Shown: positions 33,378 through 45,317 of the stretch, one piece after another
Layout of the letters: the number at the start of each line of letters is the position of its first letter
Position numbering within the stretch: position 1 is the stretch's first letter
DNA from: Mycoemilia scoparia
Taxonomy: Eukaryota > Kickxellomycota > Kickxellomycetes > Kickxellales > Kickxellaceae
Length of the DNA: 64,000 nt
Assembly (NCBI GenBank): GCA_027575805.1
Contig: JANBPU010000001.1
Location: 496,001-560,000, forward strand
Reading direction: 5' to 3'
The notes under the pieces: model-generated
Seen by the model: the letters and a program-made list of their open reading frames with translations, nothing else
The model's database searches: none
Told to the model about the DNA's origin: nothing
Made by a program: the position numbers and the translations under genes

Positions 33378-36300
33378 ATGAGCAGCAGCCCTGAAGAGTC
33401 TAAAGAAGGGCGTGGACACAGTCCGCCTGTGCCGCAGATTTCGCCGCGCCCCTCGATTACGGGAAATTTCACCCAGCTCCTTCGCAAAGTCCTAACTGTA
33501 AATTCGCCTACAGATCCTGGTATTGAGAGTCCCAATGACAAACCGAGCTTGGGCCAAACCAAAATAATCACGCCAGGCCTAAATCTAGTGATGAACTCTT
33601 CGACTGGTGGGCTTTCATACCAATCGCAAGAAGTAGCCGCCTCGCTTTCTCAACCCCAACCGATCCATGGGACTCAGGCTGGTGAGAATATGGCACATAT
33701 CGATGACAACAGCAATTCTTCACCAGATACCAAGACTGTGGTGGATTCATATAATATCGTTGTTGATGAGGGGGATCTAACCCTCCTTAATGCACCACTT
33801 GATAAACGATTGGCGGCCATTCGGCGTGTTGTAGATCTTTTAAAAGGCGCTGAGCTTAGAGGCGGACTAATACTTTGGAATGCTGTAGATGACATACTAA
33901 AGCTAAGCCAAACTGATTCACAGGCTCGGTTAGTGATGCTGCAATTGCTTAAAGCAATGTCCTCGGCATGGTCTCTTGAGGAAGAGGGCGATGACTGCCT
34001 TAAGGAGATTCGCTCCCAAATGCTCCAACTGATATACTCCAGCAATTCATGGGATGAGCTCGTACTCAGTGCTTCGTGTATTGGATGGGCAAGCGACAGT
34101 GGGCGCTACATTTGTGAAAACGAGCCTCAATGGCTTGACAAGCTGTATTCTTGGATGTGGCATGGAATCAATGCTTGCTACCCAAATGGCAAGCACAAAC
34201 ATGTGGGCATTCGGCTGAGCCCCATCTATCCACCAATTACAGTGGCCTCCGTGGACTGTGATTGTATACCCAGCGAGGGCAGCGATATATTTATGCGCTT
34301 TTCAGAGACATTCATTGGACTTATAACCTACAGTTATCCATGCCTCGATGAGAAGCTGATTTCGCTTTATGCCCAGAGATTGTGCCACTATGCTTCGGAG
34401 ATTAGAGAACAAGACGATAACGCTGTTTGGGTCTGGTCTCAGCCCATTCACGTAAAACAAACACTAGAAATTCTCAAGGCCTCTATCTCCCTCGGATCTA
34501 TGAGCCCAAATGCGATGTTTGATTGTGTGTATTTTTTAACGCTTGCCGTCTCCCTCGATAATTGCAAGGTTCTTGCGGGATGTATTGTCCGTAAGCTTCT
34601 CACCTCCTGGTACCTGAATGATACAATAGAGTCGATGACCTTTATCCTATCTAAGCTCACTGATGGTACTTTTGTCGACAAGACGGAAAAAGCAAAGCTT
34701 GAGGTCTCCTTGGAGGGCATCGTATACTTCCTCACCGACCTTATGGGCGACGAGGATCAAGTTCTCGACTTCACTGTCTGTACTACCAACTTCCTGCCTG
34801 TACTCGGGGGCTCAATAAAGAATGAATCTCTCAATGTTAGCTATCATATCCTTCGCTACTTGGTACAAGTCGTTAAAAACCCCAATCTCTCCCAACTCAG
34901 CCTAACTAACTGGAATATATTGTTCAATATAATGGATGGAATAGCTTCGCATCACATGTTTTCCAGCGGATTCCAAAACATCCAAGCATCTCAGCAACTT
35001 GGCCCCAGTGAGCAGGAACCTACCACGAATATTGGTGACAGACAGTATCACGATATCACTTTGTTCCGCTCGGCCATTTCTACATACAAGGAAATTCTAT
35101 TAGGTGCGGTAAATTCAGTCAGACATGGGTCATACAAAGGATCTCTGTCTAGACTATGTCAGGAGTTGTATTCTAGAAGGGAGCTTCTAGACGATGAAAT
35201 GGCTATAGCACTACTAAGATTTGATCAAAAGAGAGGCGCTCTAAAGCCAGGTACACCAAACTGGTTAGAGCGCACCAATGAGCTTACCAAATGCTTTTAT
35301 CACGACCATAAGAAAGGAATTCCACTTCGTGCTGAGATGATAGATATAATCAACAGTTCTTTCAAGAGGGTTCCTAGCTTGTACAGCCCCGAAGTTGGGA
35401 GAAAGCTGATAGCTGGCATACTGGAAACTGTCCCCCATGAAAATGACCCAACCCTAGTCAACTGTTTTGTTCCAATATTGGAGGGTGTTTTGCAGTTTGG
35501 TAGTACTGATCTATTTGATATTGCTATCCGAATTTCGTGTAGTTCTATCGAGAAACCAAATGAACCAATATCTCCGAATTTACCAATGGATACTAGCAAT
35601 AACGACCATTCTTCGCAGTCACCTACTAATGCCCCAAATAACTTTGTCCCTCTAGAGAGACACGGTGGGAAAGATTTACACCAGACACTGCCTTCGACAT
35701 ACGCCGAAACTCACGGGCGCTATTCCAGGTTCTCGTCAGATTCAAATGCCGATGTTTCAACTTTACAATCAGATATAGCCGAAGAAGAAGCACTACCAAT
35801 ATTTAACCGAGTATGTATAATAACCAGGTGTTTGTCGGTGGCATTGGAAACTAGGCTGTCGAGCAGCTTTGACACGCTATTGAGCATGGAGGAACCATCA
35901 ACGACGTGGTCACTGGCGTGGAAAAAGCAGACGCTATCCTTGATAAATATGATACTAAATTCCATTGAGAACCCTAATGTGTTTACAAAGACCCGGTATG
36001 AACTTCTCAAAGTGCTCCTACGCTTACGTGCCACATCAAGCGGAAATGTATATATATTACCAGAAGGCCAGTCTGAGCTTCGCTCTGAACAAAAGTCCCT
36101 ACTTCTAAATACAATAAGAGTCCCGCTTTTGAATAAGAGACTTGCCCCGTTGGAGAAAGTACTTGGGATCACAAATGTTAGTGGACCAGCGGGTATAGAC
36201 TCGAAGTCTGATGATGTGCTATTCTCTCTAGACAGATATATATCGATGTTTATATGGATTCTGAAGAATGAAAGACGCCACAAGATCTTTAAGACTGCGC

Positions 36301-39023
36301 TTTTGGGGCTCTCCACACAACTCGGAAACACGTATTTTTTTAGTGGAGCAAAAGATGTTCTCGAGCATTTCATAATAGTACTGATCAAAGAAATCGATAA
36401 CTCAACGCTAGGCGCTAACCTCATTGATCGCCCAGAAAGAGAGGTTTGGATGAACACATATGTTGGCGGGTATCGCGTTCTCACAGCTATTATACACTAC
36501 AGATTCTTGTTTAAAAAGAGCATCACAATGTCTTTAGTACCCATTTTTATGGAAGGGTTGCTCAAAGGGAAGAGGTTCACTGCAAGGCCATGCATACACG
36601 CTCTCAGCATTTGCATGCTTGAGTTGGAAAATTTTAGGAACTATGTTCATGTTATAGTATCCAAGTATATCCGTGTTCTCAACACTACCGAGATTAATGT
36701 GCATATTATTGATTCTGTGTCATCACTAGCGCGAAACCCATTTGTTTTAAAAAACTTGACTGCTAATGATTACAAAGATATATTTGGCATTGCTACGCGT
36801 TGCATCAGAAACTACCATGACAGCAAACGCAAACGGACATCAACCCTGGCTGCTCAAAAGGATATGGCAACTGCCTCCAGCTCGGCGGTTACTTCACCAA
36901 ACAACAATGCACGTCAGTTTCACTCACAGACATCTAGTGGTATTTCTTCTCCAAATGTAGCTCCATCTAATGCCGCTTCATTTGATCGTGATCAACTTAC
37001 CCATATGGGCATCCCACCAAATAAGCCAAGAGAAACCAAACCACCTAGAAATCCGACAGTATATCGTCATCAGCGAATGGGAACTGAGGGCGTGGATAGA
37101 AGAGGCTCAATAACAGAAGATTTTAGGTATATGAGTTCCCGAGCGCAGCCCAATATATCTAGCGTGTTGAGCTTGAAGATTGAACAATCCCAGGCAGACA
37201 TCACGCTTGACCAATACGTATTAACCATGGCATACCAGGTCTTTGATATGTTTTATAATCTCCTCAATCCAAAAAACAAGATGCTCCTTTTCGACCGACT
37301 CTTGCACAGTCTTCTTTCTATCAATTTTGATGAAAAGCGATTGGACATGGCTACCGAGGTTTGCCTGGATATGATGCTAATGGGAATCGATCTTCCTTGC
37401 GGGTGGACCAAGGTATTTTCTCTCGAAAAACCCAACCATTCCCCTGACCATCTTGTTCGAAGTTGGCTACATTGTCGTGGTGTTATACAGATATCGGCTG
37501 AAAGAAATGGCCAGTATGGACTAATAACCATTCGCAGATCAAGTGGGATGATTCAAAAAAGAGTCAACCTTGTTGACATATTCTTGAGCGGAAAGGACCA
37601 TGTTGATCTACTGACAAATGCAGTTGAAAAGGGTGAAGACAGTTCACAGCAACAAAGACCGAAAACCCCACCACTGGGGAAGTCAAATGAATCAATTTCA
37701 CCTCAAGGATCTCTAGGGAGATCTTCAGCCATGATATCACTCAAGAACAGACCACCATTTATGCAAGGAACGGGAATGTCTATTGCTAATAACCAAATCC
37801 CACCAACCCATTATTCATCAAAGGAGCCTATTATAGGGAACGTAAAGCATCTTTTGCGAGGAAACATGGTTGCACATGGAAAATCAGAGGACAATGTAAC
37901 CTTTTATTTGGGCAAGGATGAAAAGAAATCATTCTTTGACTCGATAGTTACGGCTTACCCCGGTATGGGAATACTTGATCCTCCAATGCTTATACCAGAA
38001 AATCTCGACATTGTAAATAGATCTATCAACTTGCTTGACAAGATACCCGTCATAGATACACACAAAGTCGCAGTCCTATATGTTGGTCCTGGTCAAAAGC
38101 ACGAGACAGAGATACTTCAAAACACTATGGGCTCTCGTGCATACTGGGCGTTCATCAAAGGTCTTGGCGAGATCCGAAAGCTCACATCTCTTGGCAATAC
38201 ATTCCATGGTGGGCTAGATACATCTGGACAGGAGATAGATGGCCGGTACTGTGTTTCATGGCAAGATGAGATGTCAAGACTCATATTCCATGTTGCCACC
38301 CTCCTTCCTAATGATCTAAAGCACGACCCCAACTGCAATGGTAAAAAGAGGCACATTGGAAATGACTACGTTCACATCATATTTAATGACTCAAGCCTTC
38401 CCTATGACTTTGATACCATTCCCAGTGAGTTCAATTATGTCCAGATTATCATTACTCCCACAGAAGACACCGCACCAATGCAGGGCCTGGACGAGGACCA
38501 GCCATTCGACGGGGAGCACCTTTACTCTGTAATAACAAAGACTCGTGAAAACATGCCTCCTATTGGTCCAGCAATGAATCCCAAGCTGTTGACTCTCACA
38601 GCATTACCATCATTTGTTCGCACAACAGCAATCCACTCAATCCTGTTTATACACTGCTACATCAACTGCGTAGTTAAGGAGGGCCTTGAGTTCAACAGCA
38701 ACTGGACTCGTAGACTGGATCAGATTAAAAGAATTGGTCAGCATATCGCCAAGGACCATCAGCAAAAGCAAAATACGCCCAAGCCATCTCCAACAGCAAG
38801 GCGAGAAAGTACAACACTGATTACAAGGAGCCGAGCACAAAGCACATCCGACAACCACAACCACTCTGCGACAACCGGTGGGCATTCAGTGTACGATTCA
38901 GCAACAGCAATGCTACAGCCCAATACAGCCTCTGATCTCGAAAGGGTACTCTCTGGCGCCGATGTTCTCGAATACCTTATCTCACAATCACCACCTCTTG
39001 ATTCATCGCATATTCATCCATAA
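33378..39023 (+). CDS. TSC2: tuberin (TSC2), GTPase-activating protein for Rheb
   Basis: A single uninterrupted frame of 1881 residues, close to the human protein (about 1800). With TSC1 (hamartin), tuberin inactivates the GTPase Rheb and thus restrains TORC1 growth signalling. The N-terminal half is alpha-helical and solenoid-like (R-L-V-M-L-Q-L-L-K-A-M and many Leu-rich helices). Ser/Pro-rich disordered segments lie at about residues 1145-1260 and 1415-1480. The C-terminal Rap/Ran-GAP domain spans roughly 1560-1745: V-A-V-L-Y-V-G-P-G-Q, G-G-L-D-T-S-G-Q-E-I-D-G-R-Y, then H-I-G-N-D-Y-V-H-I-I-F-N-D-S. The H-I-G-N Asn (about 1660) is the catalytic Asn thumb. No intron is present despite the length. 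Confidence 0.95.
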   Translation: MSSSPEESKEGRGHSPPVPQISPRPSITGNFTQLLRKVLTVNSPTDPGIESPNDKPSLGQTKIITPGLNLVMNSSTGGLSYQSQEVAASLSQPQPIHGTQAGENMAHIDDNSNSSPDTKTVVDSYNIVVDEGDLTLLNAPLDKRLAAIRRVVDLLKGAELRGGLILWNAVDDILKLSQTDSQARLVMLQLLKAMSSAWSLEEEGDDCLKEIRSQMLQLIYSSNSWDELVLSASCIGWASDSGRYICENEPQWLDKLYSWMWHGINACYPNGKHKHVGIRLSPIYPPITVASVDCDCIPSEGSDIFMRFSETFIGLITYSYPCLDEKLISLYAQRLCHYASEIREQDDNAVWVWSQPIHVKQTLEILKASISLGSMSPNAMFDCVYFLTLAVSLDNCKVLAGCIVRKLLTSWYLNDTIESMTFILSKLTDGTFVDKTEKAKLEVSLEGIVYFLTDLMGDEDQVLDFTVCTTNFLPVLGGSIKNESLNVSYHILRYLVQVVKNPNLSQLSLTNWNILFNIMDGIASHHMFSSGFQNIQASQQLGPSEQEPTTNIGDRQYHDITLFRSAISTYKEILLGAVNSVRHGSYKGSLSRLCQELYSRRELLDDEMAIALLRFDQKRGALKPGTPNWLERTNELTKCFYHDHKKGIPLRAEMIDIINSSFKRVPSLYSPEVGRKLIAGILETVPHENDPTLVNCFVPILEGVLQFGSTDLFDIAIRISCSSIEKPNEPISPNLPMDTSNNDHSSQSPTNAPNNFVPLERHGGKDLHQTLPSTYAETHGRYSRFSSDSNADVSTLQSDIAEEEALPIFNRVCIITRCLSVALETRLSSSFDTLLSMEEPSTTWSLAWKKQTLSLINMILNSIENPNVFTKTRYELLKVLLRLRATSSGNVYILPEGQSELRSEQKSLLLNTIRVPLLNKRLAPLEKVLGITNVSGPAGIDSKSDDVLFSLDRYISMFIWILKNERRHKIFKTALLGLSTQLGNTYFFSGAKDVLEHFIIVLIKEIDNSTLGANLIDRPEREVWMNTYVGGYRVLTAIIHYRFLFKKSITMSLVPIFMEGLLKGKRFTARPCIHALSICMLELENFRNYVHVIVSKYIRVLNTTEINVHIIDSVSSLARNPFVLKNLTANDYKDIFGIATRCIRNYHDSKRKRTSTLAAQKDMATASSSAVTSPNNNARQFHSQTSSGISSPNVAPSNAASFDRDQLTHMGIPPNKPRETKPPRNPTVYRHQRMGTEGVDRRGSITEDFRYMSSRAQPNISSVLSLKIEQSQADITLDQYVLTMAYQVFDMFYNLLNPKNKMLLFDRLLHSLLSINFDEKRLDMATEVCLDMMLMGIDLPCGWTKVFSLEKPNHSPDHLVRSWLHCRGVIQISAERNGQYGLITIRRSSGMIQKRVNLVDIFLSGKDHVDLLTNAVEKGEDSSQQQRPKTPPLGKSNESISPQGSLGRSSAMISLKNRPPFMQGTGMSIANNQIPPTHYSSKEPIIGNVKHLLRGNMVAHGKSEDNVTFYLGKDEKKSFFDSIVTAYPGMGILDPPMLIPENLDIVNRSINLLDKIPVIDTHKVAVLYVGPGQKHETEILQNTMGSRAYWAFIKGLGEIRKLTSLGNTFHGGLDTSGQEIDGRYCVSWQDEMSRLIFHVATLLPNDLKHDPNCNGKKRHIGNDYVHIIFNDSSLPYDFDTIPSEFNYVQIIITPTEDTAPMQGLDEDQPFDGEHLYSVITKTRENMPPIGPAMNPKLLTLTALPSFVRTTAIHSILFIHCYINCVVKEGLEFNSNWTRRLDQIKRIGQHIAKDHQQKQNTPKPSPTARRESTTLITRSRAQSTSDNHNHSATTGGHSVYDSATAMLQPNTASDLERVLSGADVLEYLISQSPPLDSSHIHP

Positions 39024-39516
39024 CAATAACTAACTTAATTTTCACTTAAAATATTAGCATTCCTACCCAAAATTAATAGCATACTTGGAGTTTTTAATAA
39101 AAGCTCTAACAAACATTGCGACAATTCATGCTAATCTTGTTTTGCAATAGATATCCATCTGTTTATTCAAGACAATTGATGTGACAGTAAGATCTTGCAA
39201 TGACAACACAAAGAAATAAGCTCAGCGCCCATTTTAAATCGTTTTAATTAAATTTACTTGGTTGGATGAAGGCCAGTACTAAAATACAAAAACCAAAACC
39301 GTAAAGGAACAGGTGCTTTTTAACCTCTTAAGCAACCTATTCCTTTGCAGCATTCAAGCTGAGCAAAACAAAAGTACCCACTGATAAACAACAAAACAGG
39401 GTCTCCAATCTGCAATATATAGGACAAGACTCTGTTTGTTTTTTTTTTCTCTTTCATACAGCTCGAACGAAAGTTTGTCACAGTACACATCATATCCGCA
39501 CTCACATACATGCAAA
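39024..39516. other. intergenic spacer after TSC2
   Basis: 493 bp, AT-rich, with a T-run at 39438-39449. No gene seen. Confidence 0.5.
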
Positions 39517-41595
39517 ATGGCAAATGACAAATTCTCAATATTTGGGATGTTTAGCTCCTTTATTGAAAGGGCAAAGAATTCAGCAGAGATAGAGACAAAG
39601 CGTATAAAATCGACTATAGGTAGTAATGACGAGAATGAGCCTAGAAAACAAAATGCACAGCAAGGGAAAGAATACCCAGAACGTACTGCTAGCTCTGAAA
39701 TTCGAGTAAGTCTATTCTTTGTAAAAAAACAGCAGCAGCAGCAATTGCTGGGCGTTAGGTCTCCCTAATTCTTCATTGGAAGCTTAAAATGCATTATTTA
39801 CTGCACATTAGAAACGGCGTAAGCGGGAAAGTTTGGCGTGTGTCAAGTCAGAAACTGCCAAGCGACCCAGACACGATACTGCGAGTAGTGGTGGGAGCAG
39901 CATTGTTTATAACCGTGCTGGCAGTTCCAAAGCTTGTGCTGCCAATGTGGATGATATTGATGATAAAGGTAACTCCAGAGATATCGCTGAACATGGTATA
40001 TGGATTCAAAACTTGGAACATTTAACGACATTGAATGTCTCTGATATAATATTATAGACACAGTCAGGCACCATGAATTCCAACGCAGGGTTCAAAAAGA
40101 ACTCTTGAAAAGGCATCCATATAAGAGTGATACAAGAACAATATCTAGCACCAACAGCAAAAAGAGATCGCGGTTAGGGTCTACTACAAATGAAACGCCC
40201 CGAAGCGAATCTTCACCACTAACTTCCCGAAGTAGACCATATATGGCCAAAGACAAACTTTCATTACACTCGCCACAAACTAGCATCGATGAGCTCGAAT
40301 ACATGAATTCAGATGTCCTCCCAGAAGGTAAGCATGTCATTTCTTGCACCAACACTTTGGAATATTGAATATGGATGATTGTTTTTGAAGCGTGGCCATT
40401 TAATGATAATGATAATAATAAGTGGTGATCATTCACTTGGCTATGATTGCTTCTATGATCATTGTCCACAAAGAGGTGCCCTTCAAAACAATCACTCATA
40501 TGGTTGATGTGCTGTGTATCCAGACTATTCAACAAAATCTATATAATCATCTCGGTTCTTCAATGATGGATATTTTATGATAGACAAATCATTGGAATCC
40601 AAGGAAAAGATCAGTGATCAAATGCAGGTAGTTTCGGCACGCCAACGTCAGGAAGAAAAGGAGAGATTAGCCAAAGTCGAACGAGAATTGAGAAAGCTCA
40701 AAAAAATAGTAAGTATTCCCAATTCAATAAAAGTGGTCGCTATAATGACTATGACTGTGTGCGATATCAGATCCATACATTGATAATAACCAATCCACAT
40801 TTTGCATATAATTAGGTGGCAGCGTTTTTCCCAGAAGGAATTGATGACGACGATCTTCAGTCGGTAGTTAACGGAGACATAGGCGACAGTGATATTAGGA
40901 ATAGAATTGCCAGGATTAGGCAGTTTGCTGACTCAGAATCGACGCTAACAATGTCTTCAGGTATTGATTTTGGGAATGCCGAATATGATCATAGCCGCCA
41001 CCACTTTGGCCGTTTCCCATACAGCACCAGCGACTTTTCGGGTTCATTTTCAAGTCGCTACGATTTCTCAAAGAACACCACATCGCCGTCATCGCCGGTG
41101 TCTCTATCCACAAATACATTTGTAAACACATCGCCTATCTTGCCCCCTAATAAGAATGACGAGTCGAACATAACGCCAGATAAACCGGAAATCACCGCTA
41201 CTGCGCCGCCACCACCACCACCGCCTCCACTACCACCAACATCCACATCAAAGCCTGCTGATTTCAAAAAGCCTACACAGCCAAAACCCACCAGCACAAC
41301 CCCTATGGGTTCGTCACTATCTATAACAAGTGTAGAAAAAAGGCCCAGAGTATCATCATCTGCAGTGAAAGAATTAAGAAAGAATCTGAGGCCAGTATCA
41401 AAAATTGGAAAGTCAAAATCACCTGGATCTGGACCTAGCACAAATGAGAAGTTCAAACCACCATTTGCCCCTGGTATCAATAAGCCAGCTAATAGCGTCG
41501 CATCCCTTCCAAACACCAAGTCAGATGTAATGGCCAAGCTTCTAGAAGAGATGCGGCACCACAGACTGCGGGAAACCAACATAAAGCTTTCTTGA
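39517..41595 (+). CDS. unknown proline-rich, coiled-coil, probably nuclear protein
   Basis: Five exons, 39517-39705, 39812-39968, 40058-40327, 40584-40708 and 40816-41595, join in frame to 506 residues. I recognise no family. Visible parts, in order: an amphipathic-looking N-terminal helix (F-S-I-F-G-M-F-S-S-F-I); a basic NLS-like K-R-R-K-R-E-S; a Lys/Ser-rich region with R-H-P-Y-K-S-D; a charged coiled coil at about residues 205-245 (R-Q-R-Q-E-E-K-E-R-L-A-K-V-E); an acidic stretch; a Pro9 tract around residue 380 (P-P-P-P-P-P-P-P-L-P-P); and a C-terminal helix M-A-K-L-L-E-E-M-R-H-H-R-L-R that loosely resembles a formin autoregulatory or WH2 helix. Intron 3 carries a MITE. Confidence 0.8.
40370..40500. 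mobile_element. MITE copy 5 (in intron 3 of the proline-rich gene)
   Basis: It begins TGGATGATTGTTTTTGAAG and ends CCCTTCAAAACAATCACTCA, flanked by TA on both sides. An internal ATG/AAT microsatellite expansion (about 40406-40420) makes it 131 bp. Confidence 0.8.
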
Positions 41596-41884
41596 GGACA
41601 TCTTGATGGGACAGCATCTACCACCCACGCATTCCATCAACAAACTTATTCTGTTGTAATTATATTTTTGCTTTAAACAAACACCTTTGTAAATATTTAG
41701 AAGATTAGTAGATTTACTGTTTGTCAATTGAAATCGCAGTACATAGATATCAGCAATGGGCATGTATGTTAAAAGTCACAAGCCTTTCGAGATGAAGGCA
41801 ATTGAGTGATTATAAGGAAAGGGAGCCAGCATGCACAGGCTGAGCTATGAGACAATTCTTTGAGCCAGTACTTGACTGTATTTG

Positions 41885-42004
41885 TATGTGTTGATATTTT
41901 TGAAGAGCCAAGTTTTACCAGTAGGCCAGTTTCAACCTGCATACCAGCTAACCTATATTTTTATTGATAATATTGATTTAGCCCTTCAAAAATAATTGCC
42001 CATA
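41885..42004. mobile_element. MITE copy 6 (second subfamily)
   Basis: Its right end CCCTTCAAAAATAATTGCCCA mirrors the left TTGATATTTTTGAAGAG. TA flanks both sides. The interior (GTTTTACCAGTAGGCCAGTT, then CAACCTGCATACCAGC) differs from copies 2-4 but is shared with copies 7 and 9, defining a subfamily. Confidence 0.78.
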
Positions 42005-42376
42005 TAAATATAGTCAAGGCATATAATCAAGATTGCACATAAAGTAAACAGTGGAAACGCTCGCAAATGAGTAGGCAAAGGAATGGTCGTATGTATGTCA
42101 TGTGGAAAGCTAAGAGACAAGGGCAGCATGCCATACATTTTATTGTTGTGTCTTTCCGTTTCAGCCTCCTCCTACATCGCGTACATGACTAAAGTCCATG
42201 ACCACTGCACGGCATCGCGCTGTCAAAGTAATGGTGATAGTGGTGGTGGTATGACCCGAAGCCATGTGTTCTTACTTTTTACCAAGCTTAAGAATATGTG
42301 GATGTCGCCTAATCACATCTCTTGGACGAAGATAGGCTTAACCATCCATCTATCTCAGCAAACAGGTGCAACTGCA

Positions 42377-42508
42377 TATGGATTGCTGTTTTTGAAGGGC
42401 TACTACTAACTTTTACCAGTAGCCCAGTAGTTTCAACTTGCATACTGGCCAGCCTATTTTACCATTGATAATATTATTAATTTAGCCCTTCAAAAATTAT
42501 TACCCATA
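42377..42508. mobile_element. MITE copy 7 (second subfamily)
   Basis: It begins TGGATTGCTGTTTTTGAAGG and ends CCCTTCAAAAATTATTACCCA, with TA at both edges. The interior TTTTACCAGTAGCCCAGTAG and ATACTGGCCAGCCTAT match copies 6 and 9. The spacing of 370 bp from copy 6 suggests local clustering. Confidence 0.82.
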
Positions 42509-42773
42509 TAGGATTATCAATTCAGAAGATACGCTCACTCTATTGCATACAAGGATCTTGGCATTGAATAAAAAGGCAATACAATAAGACACAATAACAT
42601 CCATTTAAATACAAATTAACTATCGATTTCAATTCAATACAAGAATAATAAATCTCCGCAACTGCTAAATCGAACTCACGGCTGTCGTCATTTTTAAATA
42701 ATCCTACCCAACATTTTTATAGAGTTGCTGCAACAAGGCTTTATTTGTAGTTGCAGTTACACCATTATGATAA

Positions 42774-42896
42774 TATGGGCAATAATTTTTGAAGGGTGGT
42801 GACCATTTGCTAATAGCCTGTGGTCACTCATTTGGCTGTGATTGCCTCTTTAATCGTTGGCCGTCAAAAGGTACCCTTCAAAAATTATGATCCATA
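42774..42896. mobile_element. MITE copy 8
   Basis: It begins TGGGCAATAATTTTTGAAGG and ends CCTTCAAAAATTATGATCCA, with TA on both sides. Both ends are identical to copy 2. The interior (GGTCACTCATTTGGCTGTGA) is like copies 5 and 10. Confidence 0.86.
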
Positions 42897-45317
42897 TTAT
42901 GGCCAGACTTCATGAGGCTTTAGACAAAATGGCATGTCCCCAAGAATTGCGGATGAATAGGCTGTAGATTGGGTCGAAATCTGAGGACCCGCTATTTCTG
43001 CATACCATACAACACTTGATCACTAGTCAAAACACACCATCTGGACATAAAGGATCACATACGTCCATATGTTACTTGGTGCAGGTACATAGACTAAATC
43101 GCCGACTGCTGTGGCATGTACAAGTCTAATAGTAGTTTTGGAAATATTAAAAATCATTTTCGATCGCCCCTACTATTATTACTACTACTACTACTTCTAC
43201 TGATGATTCTACCATTTCTGTTTATGACGATGGCTGCCCTATTCTTCTCTGTATCTTGGCATCCACCTTACTAACAAATTACAAAGAAATAGTATATTTG
43301 GTGGGCTGTGGAGATGAGTGTGCAGATCGACTAGATTATGTAGACAAAGGCAGAGAGAGAGAAAGAGAGAAGGAGAGAAAAAAAGAATAGGGGGAGCAGC
43401 TTTAGTTGAATGTATGGCGCTATCCAAAAAGATTTCTGCGGTTCTCTGTCATCAATGCAATTGCTTCTAGCAAGAGTTATACCATCAATATGCTTTCGAT
43501 CCTTGTGAAATGGCTTTATTATCTTAGAACAGCTAGAATGCTTTTTGAATCATACATTTTACTCAGGCACTACCACCAAGACAGCATAGATATATCTAAC
43601 AATTGTAGTTATTATAATAATGATAATGAATAATGGTTGTAAAAATTCTTTTACATTATACAATACAGAACCTCTCTCTCTCTTTCTCTCTGTTGCTGTT
43701 ATTATAAAACAAAGTATGTTGTTTTATTAAAAAGAATAGTAATAGTAATAATGGTTACTTTATTATTTTTATATTTTTTCCAACTCAGGAAAACACTCAG
43801 TCACCAGCCACTATAACAACCACAGCTCTCATTTTGCGTGGTGTCCTTGGAAACACCACAAGCTTTACTCGCCACCGTGTTCGCGATAATGCACCTCGGT
43901 AGAAGACTGTTTGATGATAAAAATGTATGTGCGAGGGAGGGAGGGGGGGAAGTATGTTCGGTAAAAAGCGTAACATCAGCGATTGCTTTGCTTAGTAGCC
44001 GTTGTGGAGGAGGAAGAAAGAAGAGGATAACGAATAATAATAATAATAACAAAAATAGTATTCTGTGAGAACAAATCTGCCTGCCCTGTGCGTTTTCTTC
44101 CATGATCCCACACCACCATTTTATTGACCTATTATTCCCCTCTTCTTATTTTTGCAATTATTGTGCCTGTAGCAACACACAATCGTTTCTTTTGCTTTGG
44201 CTAATACTAATACTGCTGCTGCTGCTGTGCTGCTAAAATAGAATTCCAGGAATTCATAGGCATTGCTTCTGCCTATTCTTTATTTCTATAGTAATTATTA
44301 AGCTATGAGAATTCTTCAACATCTTCAAGGAGACAGCAGGATAAGAGAAGCTTAGATGTATGTATGTATGTGTGTGTGTGATGGGTTGCATGCAGTAAAA
44401 AACTATCCAGCAGTTGCAGAATAAGAAAAGCTGTGGTGCGCAGATACATACACCTACATGCACACACGTGGTTCTCATGGGTTTGGGGAAGATGTGAAGA
44501 AGGCTTTAGCGGTGTGTGTGTGTGGCAAAACATACAGAAATCTCGGCTTAAAAGACACTTTGCTTGTGTATTTACACAGCTGATGAGGCAGCAGCATACC
44601 CGCCACTATCAACATCCTCAGATTTAGACTTGTAGTAGCAGATGATGATGCGCTGCTCTATTTTATCTCGCACCATATTAGGAAAGAATAGGATGAGGAT
44701 CTTGTGTGCAGACATATCCCATATGCCAAGCATGATATTATTTTGCAATAGCGATGATATATTGTATTAGTAGAGAATAGCATTTATATGGGGTGATATG
44801 TATTATAATAACGGAGTTAACAAAAGTACAATTGGTAAACAATTATGCAAAAACAATGTAAATATGATTAATGGTTGTGTTTAGTGTATTATATATGGCG
44901 CGGCGTATTTACAAGGAATGGGGAGAGAAGAGGTGTGAGAGAGAGGCAAGTGATGGTGATGGTGATGATGGAAGAGAGATTTTGCTCTCTTGTGTGCTTA
45001 ATGTAAATGGATGACTGATAATATTAATAATAATAGTGGTTAGTGGTGGTAGTTAGTTGGTGGTGCTGTGGCAGAGTGAAGCGCTTTTGTCTATTATGGC
45101 TGCGATGATAGATACCATAAAAACTCTTTCTTTCTCTATTCTAGTAGTAATACGATGTGCATTCACACAGCCCTCTTACACAAAGCTGGAGGAGGAGGAG
45201 GTGCAGCAGCAGCAACAACAGGGTATACATACATATAGAAATAGTGTGTTGGTAAAAGTTTTGGCCAGATTTCCCCCGGCCTGTTGCACCACTGCTTGCA
45301 AAAGGAAATAGAGTGTT

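Larger units (their letters stand above)
41596..45317. other. gene-poor tract, left part
   Basis: About 3.7 kb with no recognisable gene. Three MITEs occupy 41.9-42.9 kb. Beyond 43.1 kb the DNA is full of short simple repeats (CTA, AGAG, CTCT, TAATAA, GCT). Open frames here are short and of low complexity. Confidence 0.5.

Noticed and set aside
41540..41595. A genuine WH2 actin-binding motif at the C-terminus of the proline-rich protein
   Set aside because: The spacing between the L-L-x-x-M and the L-R-x-T parts is one residue shorter than the WH2 consensus, and the central Gly is absent.
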